This document shows, one piece after another, positions 13,401 to 25,400 of a stretch of DNA of 64,000 nt; the stretch's first letter is position 1; each line of letters opens with the position of its first letter. Below the pieces are notes generated by a model, which ran no database searches, was not told the origin of the DNA, and saw only the letters and a program-made list of their open reading frames with translations. The translations under genes were made by a program, and so were the position numbers. The stretch comes from Serilophus lunatus (taxonomy: Eukaryota; Chordata; Aves; Passeriformes; Eurylaimidae), in the NCBI GenBank assembly GCA_013399895.1, contig VXBA01005478.1, forward strand, positions 92,679 to 156,678. The letters are read 5' to 3'.

Positions 13401-16400
13401 GATGGTGCTGAGCTCCACTGTGCTCGTGGGGCTGGGTGGTTTGCAGGGAAACCATGGAAGCTGGGGCTGGGAAGAGCCAAGCACAGTGTTCCTGTTGCCG
13501 TGCTGTCAGCATGTCTCAGGCTGCAGAAACCCATTTGCAACTATTTTCCATAGTGAGGAAAGCAGGAGCTTTTATTAGCAAGGCTGTATCACGTTTTCCT
13601 ACAAACTGCCTCGAGTTCCCACATGTTTTGCTTATGCTGAAGTGGGAGTGCTGGGCTTTGCTTGCTATTTTGATGGATGATGAAAGGAAGACATGAGGTG
13701 TGCAATATGGGACTTGATATTTAGAACTGGCACTTCCCATTAAAGTCCAGGCTGTGTGTTTACATGGTGGGTGCGTGTGTGTGACCATGCAAACTGTCAC
13801 CAAACATAAAGACACCACAACAAAAAGGCAAAGCAGAAAAATCCACTTGCCAGCACATTGGTGTGACCCTTTGTTTCAAAGTAAATGTTGCTGTTTAGCT
13901 GTTAATAAAGGAAATCAAAGGAGAGCCAGGGGTGTTCACCTGGAGAAGAGAGGGCTCCAGGGTGACCTTAGAGCCCCTTCCAGACCCCAAAGGGGCTCCA
14001 AGAGCTGGAGAGGGACTTGGGACAAGGGATGGAGGGACAGGACAAGGAATGGCTTCCCACTGCCAGAGGGCAGGGAGAGATAGGATATTGGGAAGGAATT
14101 CCTCCCTGTGATGGTGGTAAGGCCCTGGCACAGGGTGCCCAGAGAAGCTGTGGCTGCCCCATCCCTGGAAGTGTCCAAGGCCAGGTTGGAGCAACCTGGG
14201 GCAGTGGGAGGTGTCCCTGCCCATGGCAGGGGGTGGAATGAGATGGGATTTAAGGTCCCTCCCAACCCAAACCATTGTGGGATTCCATGGAAAAGCCTTG
14301 CCATAGACAGGTCAAGCTTTTGCAGAGCCATGAGTTCTCATTAGCCAGGAAGGAGGTGGTCCCTGCAGCCCCACCTGCTCTCCACAGCTCTGGAGCCCTT
14401 CCACCCCTGGGTGTAGGAGGATGCTGCCAGGTATGGCAGTGAAACACTCAGGATGCTGCAGTCCTGACTTTTCCAGTAACAAAGCCTGGAGGACTTTCAG
14501 TGAGGTTCTTCTCCCACATGCTTGCCAGGCTTTCTGCTTTGTTTTTGTCTCTGCCTTCAGGAAGCTTCTGTTCTCCTTCCACTCCCCTTTCTGCTCCCTG
14601 TTTTTCCCATGGGGTACGTCCCCTTTACCAGGATACAGAAAGCAGGGTCTGGAAGAAAAAGCTTGGAGGGCCCAGAAGCTGGGACAGAGAGTGCAGGTCA
14701 GCAGGAAATAACGAGTGTGGGGAGACAAATGGCAGGGGAAGATCTTCACTTGGTCCCTGAATCCAGTGTCACACCCCAAACTCATCTCTGATCCTCGTGT
14801 ACTGGGGTGCATGTTCCTGCTCCCAGGGCTTCCCCTCCTGAGCAGATGGTTCTCCTGTGCCTTTGCAGTGAGATCAAAACAGAATCACAGAATGGTTTGG
14901 TTTGGAAGGGACCTTAAAGCCCATCCAGTCCTACCCCCTGCCATGGACAGGGACACCCTCCAGCAGACCAGGTTGCTCCAAGCCCTGCCCAACCTGGCCT
15001 TGAAATATTAAGGACTCTCTCTTCCTCCCTACAATTAATTTTTCCCCCTTGAATTTTCAAGCAACAGTGAGGGTGTCCTGTCCTGCCAGAGACACAAGTG
15101 GTTTCTGATGGACACATGAGGAGTGAGATTAGGAAGAGAAGGAACAGGGAGAGAGTGCTGAGGGGATGCTCTGGCAGGAGCTCAGTGCTCCTTTGCCAGT
15201 TGGGGAGAGGTAAATGCAACCTGCTCCTTGACTCAGTGTACATTTGACTTCAGGGGTTAAAAGGGGCATGTTTTCAGGGTGTTCTTTTTGGGTTTTTGTG
15301 TTCATCTCCCTCTCTGGAGATGAGTCCTCCTGGCTGGAATTTAGATTTTGGACTAGGAAAGTGCACAAAGAATGCTGGGTGTGCCAAAGCCTAAGCTGTT
15401 CTAAGATATGTGACAGCTTTTGTTTAGAAACTGCCAATTTGCCACAGACCTTGTTTAAGCACAGTTTTAACTTTGCCAGAATTGCTGAAGCAGTGCAGTG
15501 CTCTCTTCCTGGCAGAGCTTTTTCTTTCCCTGGTTGAGGCAGTTCCATACCAGTGGAGCTGAGCCTGCTCAAAGGGCTGTGGTGGGATCAGTATCTTATG
15601 TAAAAATCATGAGCCTGGGTTAAGGCTGAGGTGAGGCTGAGGTTGGTGTGCACCTTCTGTGTGTCAGAAGAACAGGGACCAGCTCCAGCACCTGCTTGCC
15701 TTTTAATGAGAGGAGCTGTTGGGTAGTAACTAGTGAGTAAAGAGAGTTTAGATTAGATATTGGGAAGGAATTGTTGGCTGGGAGGGTGGGGAGGCCCTGG
15801 CACAGGGTGCCCAGAGAAGCTGTGGCTGCCCCATCCCTGGAAGTGTCCAAGGCCAGGTTGGAGCCACCTGGGACAGTGGGAGGTGGCTGGGGGTGGGACT
15901 GGATGGGCTTTAAGGTCCCTCCAACCCAAACCATTGTGGGATTCTGTGAATTGCCTGCAGTCACCCCCCTGCTTGTCCTGCCCCTCTTCTCCATTCCAAG
16001 GGCCAGGGTCTCAGTACAGATGGTCTGTGGAACACAGGACACTGGGATTTGGTGCTGGATGCAGCAGCTCTGCCTCAGCCCACCCCAAATGCTGCCTGCC
16101 CAGAACTGCCCGAGCGGCGCGTGTTGGCTCCGCATCCCGGCTCGAGGCCTGCACGCTTGTTGTGCCCTTTCCAGAGGGGAGAGATGGCTTTGGAAGGGAC
16201 CCAGCAGGTCTGGCAGGCATTTCTGCTGGACCTCACTGCTGCTCATTTCAAATTCTGCATGCCCTGTGGGGTGCCCTGCTCCAGCACGTGTCCTGCGTGT
16301 GACCAGTTCCTTGGCCTGTTGCACCTCCCTTGTTAATGTTTATGTGCAGTGAGACTCAACTTGGAATAATGATAACAATAATATTATTATTCATTTTATT

Positions 16401-19400
16401 TAAGACAATAAATGGACATCTTAAGGGGATGTATTTAATGCTATTTAGTGCTGTTTTGTTACGCTGAATGGTCTCATCTCTCACCTGGCACTACATGGTC
16501 CACTGTTAAGACAGCTGAAGGATGCCGTAATTGCATTTCTCAGCTCACTAGTACCTAAAATCACCAGTACAGGTGAGGTTTTCCATGGTTTTCTAACCAA
16601 AGAGCAGATTCTGAGCCCAACTGGATAATGATGTCATTCACAAGGAACATTTTCATGAGTAGGAAGACGGTGGTGATCAACCACTTCATCTGGAAGGGGG
16701 GAATGTTGTCCCAGGCCCCTCTGTGGTCCTCAGAGTACAGTGGGTGTGCTGCCCTACCCATGGGATGATGCACTGTGGGAATGAGGTGATGGGGCTGCAT
16801 CAGCTGGAAACCTGCCCTGGGAGCAGCCCATGCCTGGAAAACACACGGTGTTCACAGGAGGGGGTTTGGTGCCTCTCCCAGTGGGGCAGGTGCACCCTGG
16901 GTCACTGAGTCCCTGGTTCTCTCCTCCTCTCTATTTCTGCTCAGCCTGATCTCCCTGCTCTGGGCACAGGAGGGATTCACCCAGTGAATCACAGGGAGGG
17001 AGGGTGAGCTGCTGAGTGGGAGCCAGTGCTGGGTGTGCAGCCAATGCACTTGTCTCAGCTGTGCCAAAAAGTTTGCCCACGCCAAGAAAGACCTCTTGGG
17101 AAAAGTCCAGTGGAGGCCATGGAGGTGCTCCCAGGGCTGGAGCCCCTCTGCTCTGGACCCAGGCTGGGAGAGCTGGGGGTATTCAAGGGAAGGATCCAGG
17201 GAGACCATAGAGCCCCTTCCAGAGCCTAAAAGGGGCTCCAGGAGCTGGAGAGGGACTTGGGATAAGGGATGGAGGGACAAGACACAAGGAATGGCTTCCA
17301 CTGCCAGAGGGCAGGGATGGATGGGATATTGGGAAGGAATTGTTGGCTGTGAGGGTGGGGAGGCCCTGGCACAGGGTGCCCAGAGAAGCTGTGGCTGCCC
17401 CATCCCTGGGAGTGTCCAAGGCCAGGTTGGAGCCACCTGGGACAGTGGGAGGTGTCCCTGCCCATGGCAAGGTGAGGAATGAGATGAGCTTAGCGACCCT
17501 TCCCACTGAAATGAATGGATGAGATATTGGAAAAGAATTGTTGGCTGGGAGGGTGATGAGGCCCTGGCTGTGGCAGCCCCATCCCTGTAAGTGTCCAAAG
17601 CCACAGTGGAAGAGTTTGGGAGCAACCTGGGATAGTGGGAAGTGTCCCTGCCCATGGCAGAGGGGTGGAACTGGGTGGGTTTTAAGGTCCTTTCCAACTC
17701 AAATTGTTCTATGTTTCTGTCTGCCTGTTGGATTCCCAGCTGTGTGGGTTGGGATTATCCTGCCCTCTCCCAGCACCTCCAAATAGTTGAGGGACATGGC
17801 ACAGAACTGGAAGCCAGGGGGCTCCAAGGAGGGGCACCAGCTCATCTGCCTGGCCCTGTGTGACCAGGACAAGGGACATGGGCAGTGTCAGGAGGGTACT
17901 GAGGTTTCCCTGGCACATCCCCAGACCACCAGCCAAGTTGGATAAGAGGAGGTGCCTGAACCTGATCTGCTTGGGAAGGGAGGATGGGCAGTGACCCACT
18001 TGGCCTGCAGCTCCTCCCGAGGGGAGGCGGAGGGGCAGGGGCTGAGCTCTGCTCTGGCACCAGGGACAGGAGCCCAGGGAAGGGCTGGAGCTGTGTCAGG
18101 GCTTGGGATGGATCTCAGGGCAAGGTTCTTCCCCCAGAGGGGGGTTGGGCACTGCCCAGGCTCCCCAGGGTTTGGTCACGGCCCCAAGGCTGCCAGAGCT
18201 CCAGGAGGGTTTGGACAAGGCTCTGAGGGACAGGGTGGGATTGTTGGGGTGTCTGTGCAGGGCCAGGGGTGGGACTGGAGGATCCTTGGGGGTCCCTTCC
18301 AGCTCAGGAGATTCCATTATTCTGTAATTCCCAGTGGCTCAGAGACCCACAGACCCCTGAGATGGTGTGTTGGCCTGCTGGTGGGCTGTTGGAGGAAGGG
18401 TTGCACTTTAAGAATGTGAAGCTTTTCCAGACTCTGGTAGCATATGGTCTGTGGTCAGGAGTTGATGGCAGTCCCCTCCAAGCAGAGCCTGGCCCATGTG
18501 GAGCACATCTCACCCCACAATCCAGAGCCCCCTCTGCCAAGAGGTCCCCAAATACTTGGCAAGCCTTGATTAGCACATTAGCTTAAACAAATTGAGTTAT
18601 ATATCCACAGAGGGGAAGAGAGGTGCTGCACTCCTTCAGCGGTGACTTAAAGTTTAATTAATTTTGTTGCCAAATGAGGCATGAAATACAGTGTGAAATG
18701 TATCGTGGTGCTGAATGTGTAATTGTACAGGGGACTGGGAGCACGGCGAGGGCTGGGGACCAGGGATCACCTGAGGCAAGGCAGGCACAGAGCTCTCGTG
18801 GCCCTGAAACGTGTGTGTGGCAACAGAGAGAGGATCTGGGGGAGCAGACAGGGGACAGACCCTGCAGCAGCTCTGCCTGGGGAGTGGGGACTGGGCCAAC
18901 CTCCCCGCCACAGTGAAGCAGCACCTGGAGACATCATTGCACTCAAGGGTTTGTCGGTATTTTGGTTGGTTTGGGGTTTTTTTTTTTGCCACAGGATCCA
19001 ACCCCAGGGCATGAGAGTGTCAGGGTGCCCAGGTCTGTCCTCTCCAGGAGCAGCCACTGTGACTGTTATGTCTTTGTCATCCTAAAATTGATTTGCCCTG
19101 GTTTTGGGGTAGGATGAAGGGTTGTGGTTTTGCCACATGGTCATAGAGAGTCTGGTTTGTCTGTCCCAGGTGGCCTTGCAGGGTGAAATATATATATATG
19201 AAGAAACATCAGAAAGGGAAAAAGCTGAACCGTGAGGGAACAGTTCTTGATTCAGCTTTGGAGAGTTTCTGTAGTGGCAGTTTTGATGCTCTTCTCCCTG
19301 CCCTGATCAATGTTTCTGGAGGGAGGTTGCTCCCCCACTAAACAAAGGGAAGAGGCAGTCCAGGACATCTGCCCCCATTTTTTAATCTTGAATTTTTCAA

Positions 19401-22400
19401 TTAACTCGCCAGGTAGCCCAGCTCCAAAGCCAGCAGGGAGAAAAATCTAACAAACACTGTCCATCTGCCTTTTAACCCTGGGAAGCACATCCCCACCTCC
19501 AAAGTGACCTCAGGCAACGTCTTCCTCTAAATTTAGCTGGGGATTGCGTCAGGAGTAAGAAGGAGGTGAAGTTAATGTGGCATAAGCTTTTTCTAGCAGG
19601 GGAGTTTGCATGATTACACAGAGACTGAAAATAAATAAATGGGCCTTGTATCAGAGCATCTCGAGCATCTGGGGCCAAAGCTGGGAGGAAGGGCAGCCTC
19701 CAGCACCTTGAGATATGTGTGGGGTGGCTTTTTTTGAACAAAGGACAGTCATCTACAAACCTTGGCTCATCCTAACTGGGAAGAACCTTCCAGGGAAATG
19801 GGTGATGCTCCCCCTGTCCTGTCTGCAGGGCACTGGGCACAGCCAGCAAGTGGCAGTGGCACTCGCCTCTCCTGGGGGACTGGTGGCAGCAGATCTGGTG
19901 GTGGCCAAACCCCAGAGCTCACTGGGCACCACTCAAGGCTGAGCTGTTCCTCCCCTCCTCAAGGAGTTCTGAAGCCTCTCCTGCCCAGCCTTCATCCGTG
20001 GCTCCTGGGGATGAGGAATTGCCAAGTTTTTCCCCCTCCAAAAGCCCTCCTGGGTCTCTGCTGGAGTCACAGACATGGTGGCATCCAGGAATGCCCCAGG
20101 GGACAGCCCACTGTGGCCCTGACCTGGAAAGAGCCATTCAGGACAAGCCTTTGGGAACACTGGTGTTGCCAATCCCCTCCTTACCTTTCTGCCTCATCCT
20201 GTCCAACCCAGGGGGACGAGTCCTGGTTGTGGCAAGTGACAAAACCCAGCCCTGTGGTGGTGAGTGCGTGACCTTTCCTCAGAGCACAGGGATGGCCTGG
20301 GCCCCTTCTGCTTTCTGGGACATTTTTTTCCAAAGTGATGTGGTCTCCCTTCCAAAGGCTCCTTAGTGCCCCGTTAACATTGTTATACAAAGCAGCAGTG
20401 TGCCATTTAATTAGGAAAAATACGCACTAACCTCTACCATATGTTGCTCTTCTCCTCGTATTTGCATTTGAAAGTCCAGCTGAATTTCAATGTGAAACTG
20501 GATTTTATCCAAATGATGAATGGCCCAAGAAGCTGTGGGAAGGTGGATGTGCCTCCCCATCACATATGGTTGGTTGGGATTTTTTTTCCTTTTTAAAGAA
20601 AAAAATTTAAAGCCAGGTTCCTTCATTTCTTATCCCATGGTTCAAACTGTTCACACCTTTGCTCTAAAACCTACAGCGGATTTGTTTGGCCACCTGGTCA
20701 TTCCTGAGGTGCAGGAGCTGGAGCCCCACTGAGGGAAAGGAATTAGATTTAGACTTAAGCAACTTGTTTTCAGTGGCAGCTCCACTCACAGCCATGCCCT
20801 GGGCTGATCCCACAGCAGGGGAGGGGGAGATCCTGCCCCTCTGCCCCCTCAGGTGAGACCCCACCTGCAGAGCTGCCTCCATCTCAACAACAGCACAAGG
20901 ATGTGGAGCTGCTGGAGAGAGTCCAGAGGAGACCATGGAGATGCTCCAAGGGCTGGAGCCCCTCTGCCAAGGAGCCAGGCTGGGAGAGCTGGAGGTGTTC
21001 AGCTGGAGAAGAGAAGGATCCAGGGAGAGCTTGGAGCCCCTTCCAGAGCCTAAAGGGGCTCCAGGAGCTGGAGAGGCCAGGTTGGAGCCCCCTGGGACAG
21101 TGGGAGGTGTCCCTGCCCAGGGCAGGGGGTGGAACAGGATGGACTTTAAAGTCCCTTCTGACCCAAGCCATTGTGGGATTCTGTGATTCACTTCATTTTC
21201 CCAGCCCACCATCAGGTGAGTTTGTGTCCCTGCCCCTTGGATTGTCTCCTGGTACCCCAGACTTTGCTGACAGAGCACCAGCCACAGCTCCTGAGCCAGG
21301 AGCTGGAGTCTTTGGCTTTTCATTTTTGGTTGGAGCAGTGGCAGCTCCAAAGCCCTTCCCAGACAGCACCATGGTTTGGGGCAGTGTTCCCCAGCCACTG
21401 TAAATGGGACAGAGGCATTTCTTTACTGATGGAAGTTTTAGGAGCATTGGGGTTGCTGAGCCCATACAGCCCATCCCCACATCTCTTAGAGCTGCCTGCA
21501 CTTTTTTTTTTTTTACTGGATTTTTTTTCTCATCTGAGCTACATTTAACCCGAGTTAAGCTCTGTGACAAACTCAGCATTATGTTGCTGAGCTGGGTGTG
21601 CTCACACTGCTCTCAGTGACCTTTTACCTCACCTACCTGGCAAAAAAAAGCCCTTAAAAGTCGTTTCATATCCTGATTATTTCACATCCTCTGCGAATCT
21701 GTTGTCAGAGAGTGGCCTGAGTGCTGGGCTGGCCTTGGTGCTCACAGAGGGAGATGGTTGCTCCAAGTTTCTGACTTTTGTTCTCCTTTCTCTTCACCCC
21801 TTGGAGATCAGTTCAGTCGTGAAGACAGTTTTTGTTGGGTTTTTTTGTTGTGTTAATGCAGCTGAACTAATATGATTACATTTCCAGATTTGGGTAATGG
21901 AATAACAAGTCAGGAAGCTCTTTTTTTTCTTTTTTTTTTTTTTTAATGAGAATTTATGTCACTTCAAAATTATCTAAGTCTTCAGTGGGGAAGCTCTTTC
22001 CCTTCCTCAGTTACTGAGTTGCCCAGAGAGGTTATGGGCTCTCCATCCTTGGAAGTGTTCACAACCAGGTTGGACGGGGCTTGGAGCAACCCAGGATAGT
22101 GGAAGGTGTCCCTGCCCATGGCAGGGGGTGGAATGGGATGAACTTTAAAGTTCTTCCAAACTGTTCATGATTCCATGTTTGACTCTTCACATGAGGGTTC
22201 TTTGCTGCTGTGGCCATGCACGAGCACCCCAGTCTTGAGTGCTGCACTTTGTGCTCTGTGGACACCAAGCAGCCATAGCATTGTCCTGGGTACCCAAAAA
22301 GATGGGTATTCCCTTTTCCCAGAGAGCTGTGAGGCCAGAGGGACAATGAACCTCCCCCAGAGCTGTGTTTGGCCCCTGCACACCAGCCCTTCCTGAGGTG

Positions 22401-25400
22401 GCTTCACCAGTGTCTTGAGGAGTGTTGGCTTCATTCATCCCTGTGCCCATTCTCAGGTTCAGAGGAGGGATGTGGAAAACAGTTCAGCCAAACCATCTCA
22501 CACTGGCAACTTCCTTTCTAAAAAGAGAAGGATATTGTGGAGTTCGTGGCTTCCCATTGTTTTCCCCAATGTGAGATTTGTTGCCATCGGTCTCACAGAG
22601 TCTGCAGTATCAGAGGGATCTGAAGCTGTTGGGGAGTGTCCAAAGGAGGGACATGGGGCTGGGGAAGGGTCTGAGGAGCAGCTGAGGGCACTTGGCTCGT
22701 TCAGCCAGAGCAGAGGAGACTGAGGGGAGACTCCTCGGGGTCTGCAGCTCCTCCCGAGGGGAGGCGGAGGGGCAGGGGCTGAGCTCTGCTCTGGCACCAG
22801 GGACAGGAGCCCAGGGAAGGGCTGGAGCTGTGTCAGGGCTCGGGATGGATCTCAGGGCAAGGTTCTTCCCCCAGAGGGGGGTTGGGCACTGCCCAGGCTC
22901 CCCAGGGTTTGGTCACGGCCCCAAGGCTGCCAGAGCTCCAGGAGGGTTTGGACAAGGCTCTGAGGGACAGGGTGGGATTGTTGGGGTGTCTGTGCAGGGC
23001 CAGGGGTGGCACTGGAGGATCCTTGGGGGTCCCTTCCAGCTCAGGATATTCTAAGATTCTGGGATTCTGGCTGTGTTTTCTGTTTTGCTTTGGGAACAGC
23101 CTCACTGCTGCAGGAGCTCACTGAGGCACCTTCTGTCACTGAGCTGCTCCTGCCCTCCCTGTTTGGGGGTCCCAGCCAGTGGAGCCCCTGCACCAGCACA
23201 GCCCCATCAGGGCCATGGTGTTTTCCCTTTTTGGGAATGCTGTAAGAAGGTAGTGACTCACTTTCCATGGAGCTGATAGTTGCCCTGCTCCTGTCTTGGA
23301 TTTGTGTTGTGTAGCCAGCAGGATTATTTATAACTTAGCCAGCATCCCGACTCTATTGTTTCTGCAAAGAGCAGGAATGACTAGATGACTTCCTGAGATT
23401 TTTTTTTGCCACCCCCTCATTTTTTATTTTTTTAAAAATCTGCTTTTCCTTCCAAGTATTATATTCGCCAGTTGGATGCTTTCCCCCCACATCTTCCCCT
23501 CCTGATTGTGCATTTGTGCTGCTGACAATCCCACTACCGGTGTTGCTTTAACTCTAAAATCTCTCCCAGGAAAACCTGGGGGCTGTGCCCCAGGAGGGCT
23601 GGGACACCTTCCCATGGCACAAGGGGCTCTCTGGCCTCGCAGGTGCTGAGGACTGAGACATGAGGCTCCAGCAATGCCATTCACAGAGGGACACAGGGCT
23701 CTTCTCCTTGCTGGAGATGCTTTTCTCTTTGGATGCTTTGAGGTTCTCCACATCCCATGTCCTGTCCAGGTCACCCTTGGTGTCCCTGCCCCTGTGAAGG
23801 TGTCACCTGGGGCAATGAAAAGACCTCTCATGAGCCCAGGGTTCTGTGGGGAAGAAGCTATTTCCATCGTGGTGGAAGTGGCTCTTCCAGCCTGGGGGAT
23901 GTGACAGTGATGGTCATAAAAGAAATGGGTCCTGAGCTCCCATCCTTGGGCGTGTGGCCTCTCACCTGGTGGCAGTGGTCCCATCTGGGCAATGTTTGCC
24001 CCAAATCCTTGAGCTCACCTGGTTCTTGTCCTCCTTGGCCTGATGGACACTGGCTTTATAAAGTGGAAGCTGCTCTCAGCCTACACTGTTGGGAAATGCT
24101 CGGCCACAAGGATTTCAATATTAAGGAAAGGTTCTTCCCCCAGAGGGGGGTTGGGCACTGCCCAGGCTCCCCAGGGTTTGGTCACGGCCCCAAGGCTGCC
24201 AGAGCTCCAGGAGGGTTTGGACAACGCTCTGAGGGACAGGGTGGGATTGTTGGGGAGTCTGTGCAGGGCCAGGGGTGGGACTGGATGGTCCTTGGGGGTC
24301 TCTTCCAGCTCAAGAGATTCCATTATTCTGTTCTTTGTCCATCTGCCTGCAGTTGATTCAGTGTTGATATCACAAGGCCCAGGAGTCATCACTGCTTTAA
24401 TTAAGCACTTCCCTGGAAATCAGTGGATAGTGAAGACACAGAATGGAGAGAAGGGGCAGGGTGGGTTTGTCCAACTCACCCAATCTGAACCCTTGGGAGG
24501 AACCTACAGGTTGAGCATCCATGGGAGGCATCACCCAGTGCCCCGACAGCTGCTGTGCACAGCTCACTCACCCAGCCCAGCTCCACCTTGGATCTCCTGG
24601 CTTGAACTGGTGCCTGAGGCTCCCACTTTGGGTTTGGTTGAGTCACGTTCTCCTTGTGGCCGAGTGGATGCCCATCCCAGCTGTGGTTCCTTCGTTAGCT
24701 GCCTCTTGGCCGTGAGGTGACGAGCAGCCTCTGAGGCTCAAGTGGCTGCAGAAGTGACGGGGGCGAAACAGCTGAAGGGGAAGGAGCCTGTGCTGCCTTG
24801 TGGGCAGCAGAGACCCTGCTCAATCCTCTCGGTTTCCATCAGTTCAGAACTCAAAACTTTGTGCTCGTTTATTTTAAGCTGCTGTTTCCAGCCGAGCTCC
24901 CTGCAGGCCTTGCTCGTCCTCTCCCTGTCAGTCAGTAGAAGCTGCCTTGTGGCCCATCCAGTTCCAGCTCTCTCCTGAGCTGCTGGGAAGCCATAGAAGG
25001 GGCTGGGGTTTGGCCTGTCTGTGGTTCTCCTCCTTCCCGGGGCTTGTGGCACTGTGGTGCCCTGTGCTGACTTTCCAGGAGCTGCCTGGCTCCGCAGGGA
25101 AGCGTGAAGTTGATCCATGTGGAATTCTGTCATGCTGGAAATGCCACTTGGATGTGAGCAGCTTGGGGTGGAAAATGAGCCATGAATTCTGTCCTGTGGA
25201 GTTTTTACACACTCTTCATAGAACTGTAGAATCATGGAATGGTTTGGGTTGGAAAGGACTTTAAAGCTCATCTCATTCTACCCCCTGCCATGGGCAGGGA
25301 CACCTCCCACTGTCCCAAGTGGCTCCAACCTGGCCTTGGACACTCCCAGGGATGGGGCAGCCACAGCTTCTCTGGGCACCCTGTGCCAGGGCCTCCCCAC

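Noticed and set aside
16852..17697. 281-codon open frame on the minus strand
   Set aside because: It spans two adjacent CR1 copies; the repeated peptide blocks in it are translations of the same CR1 segment.
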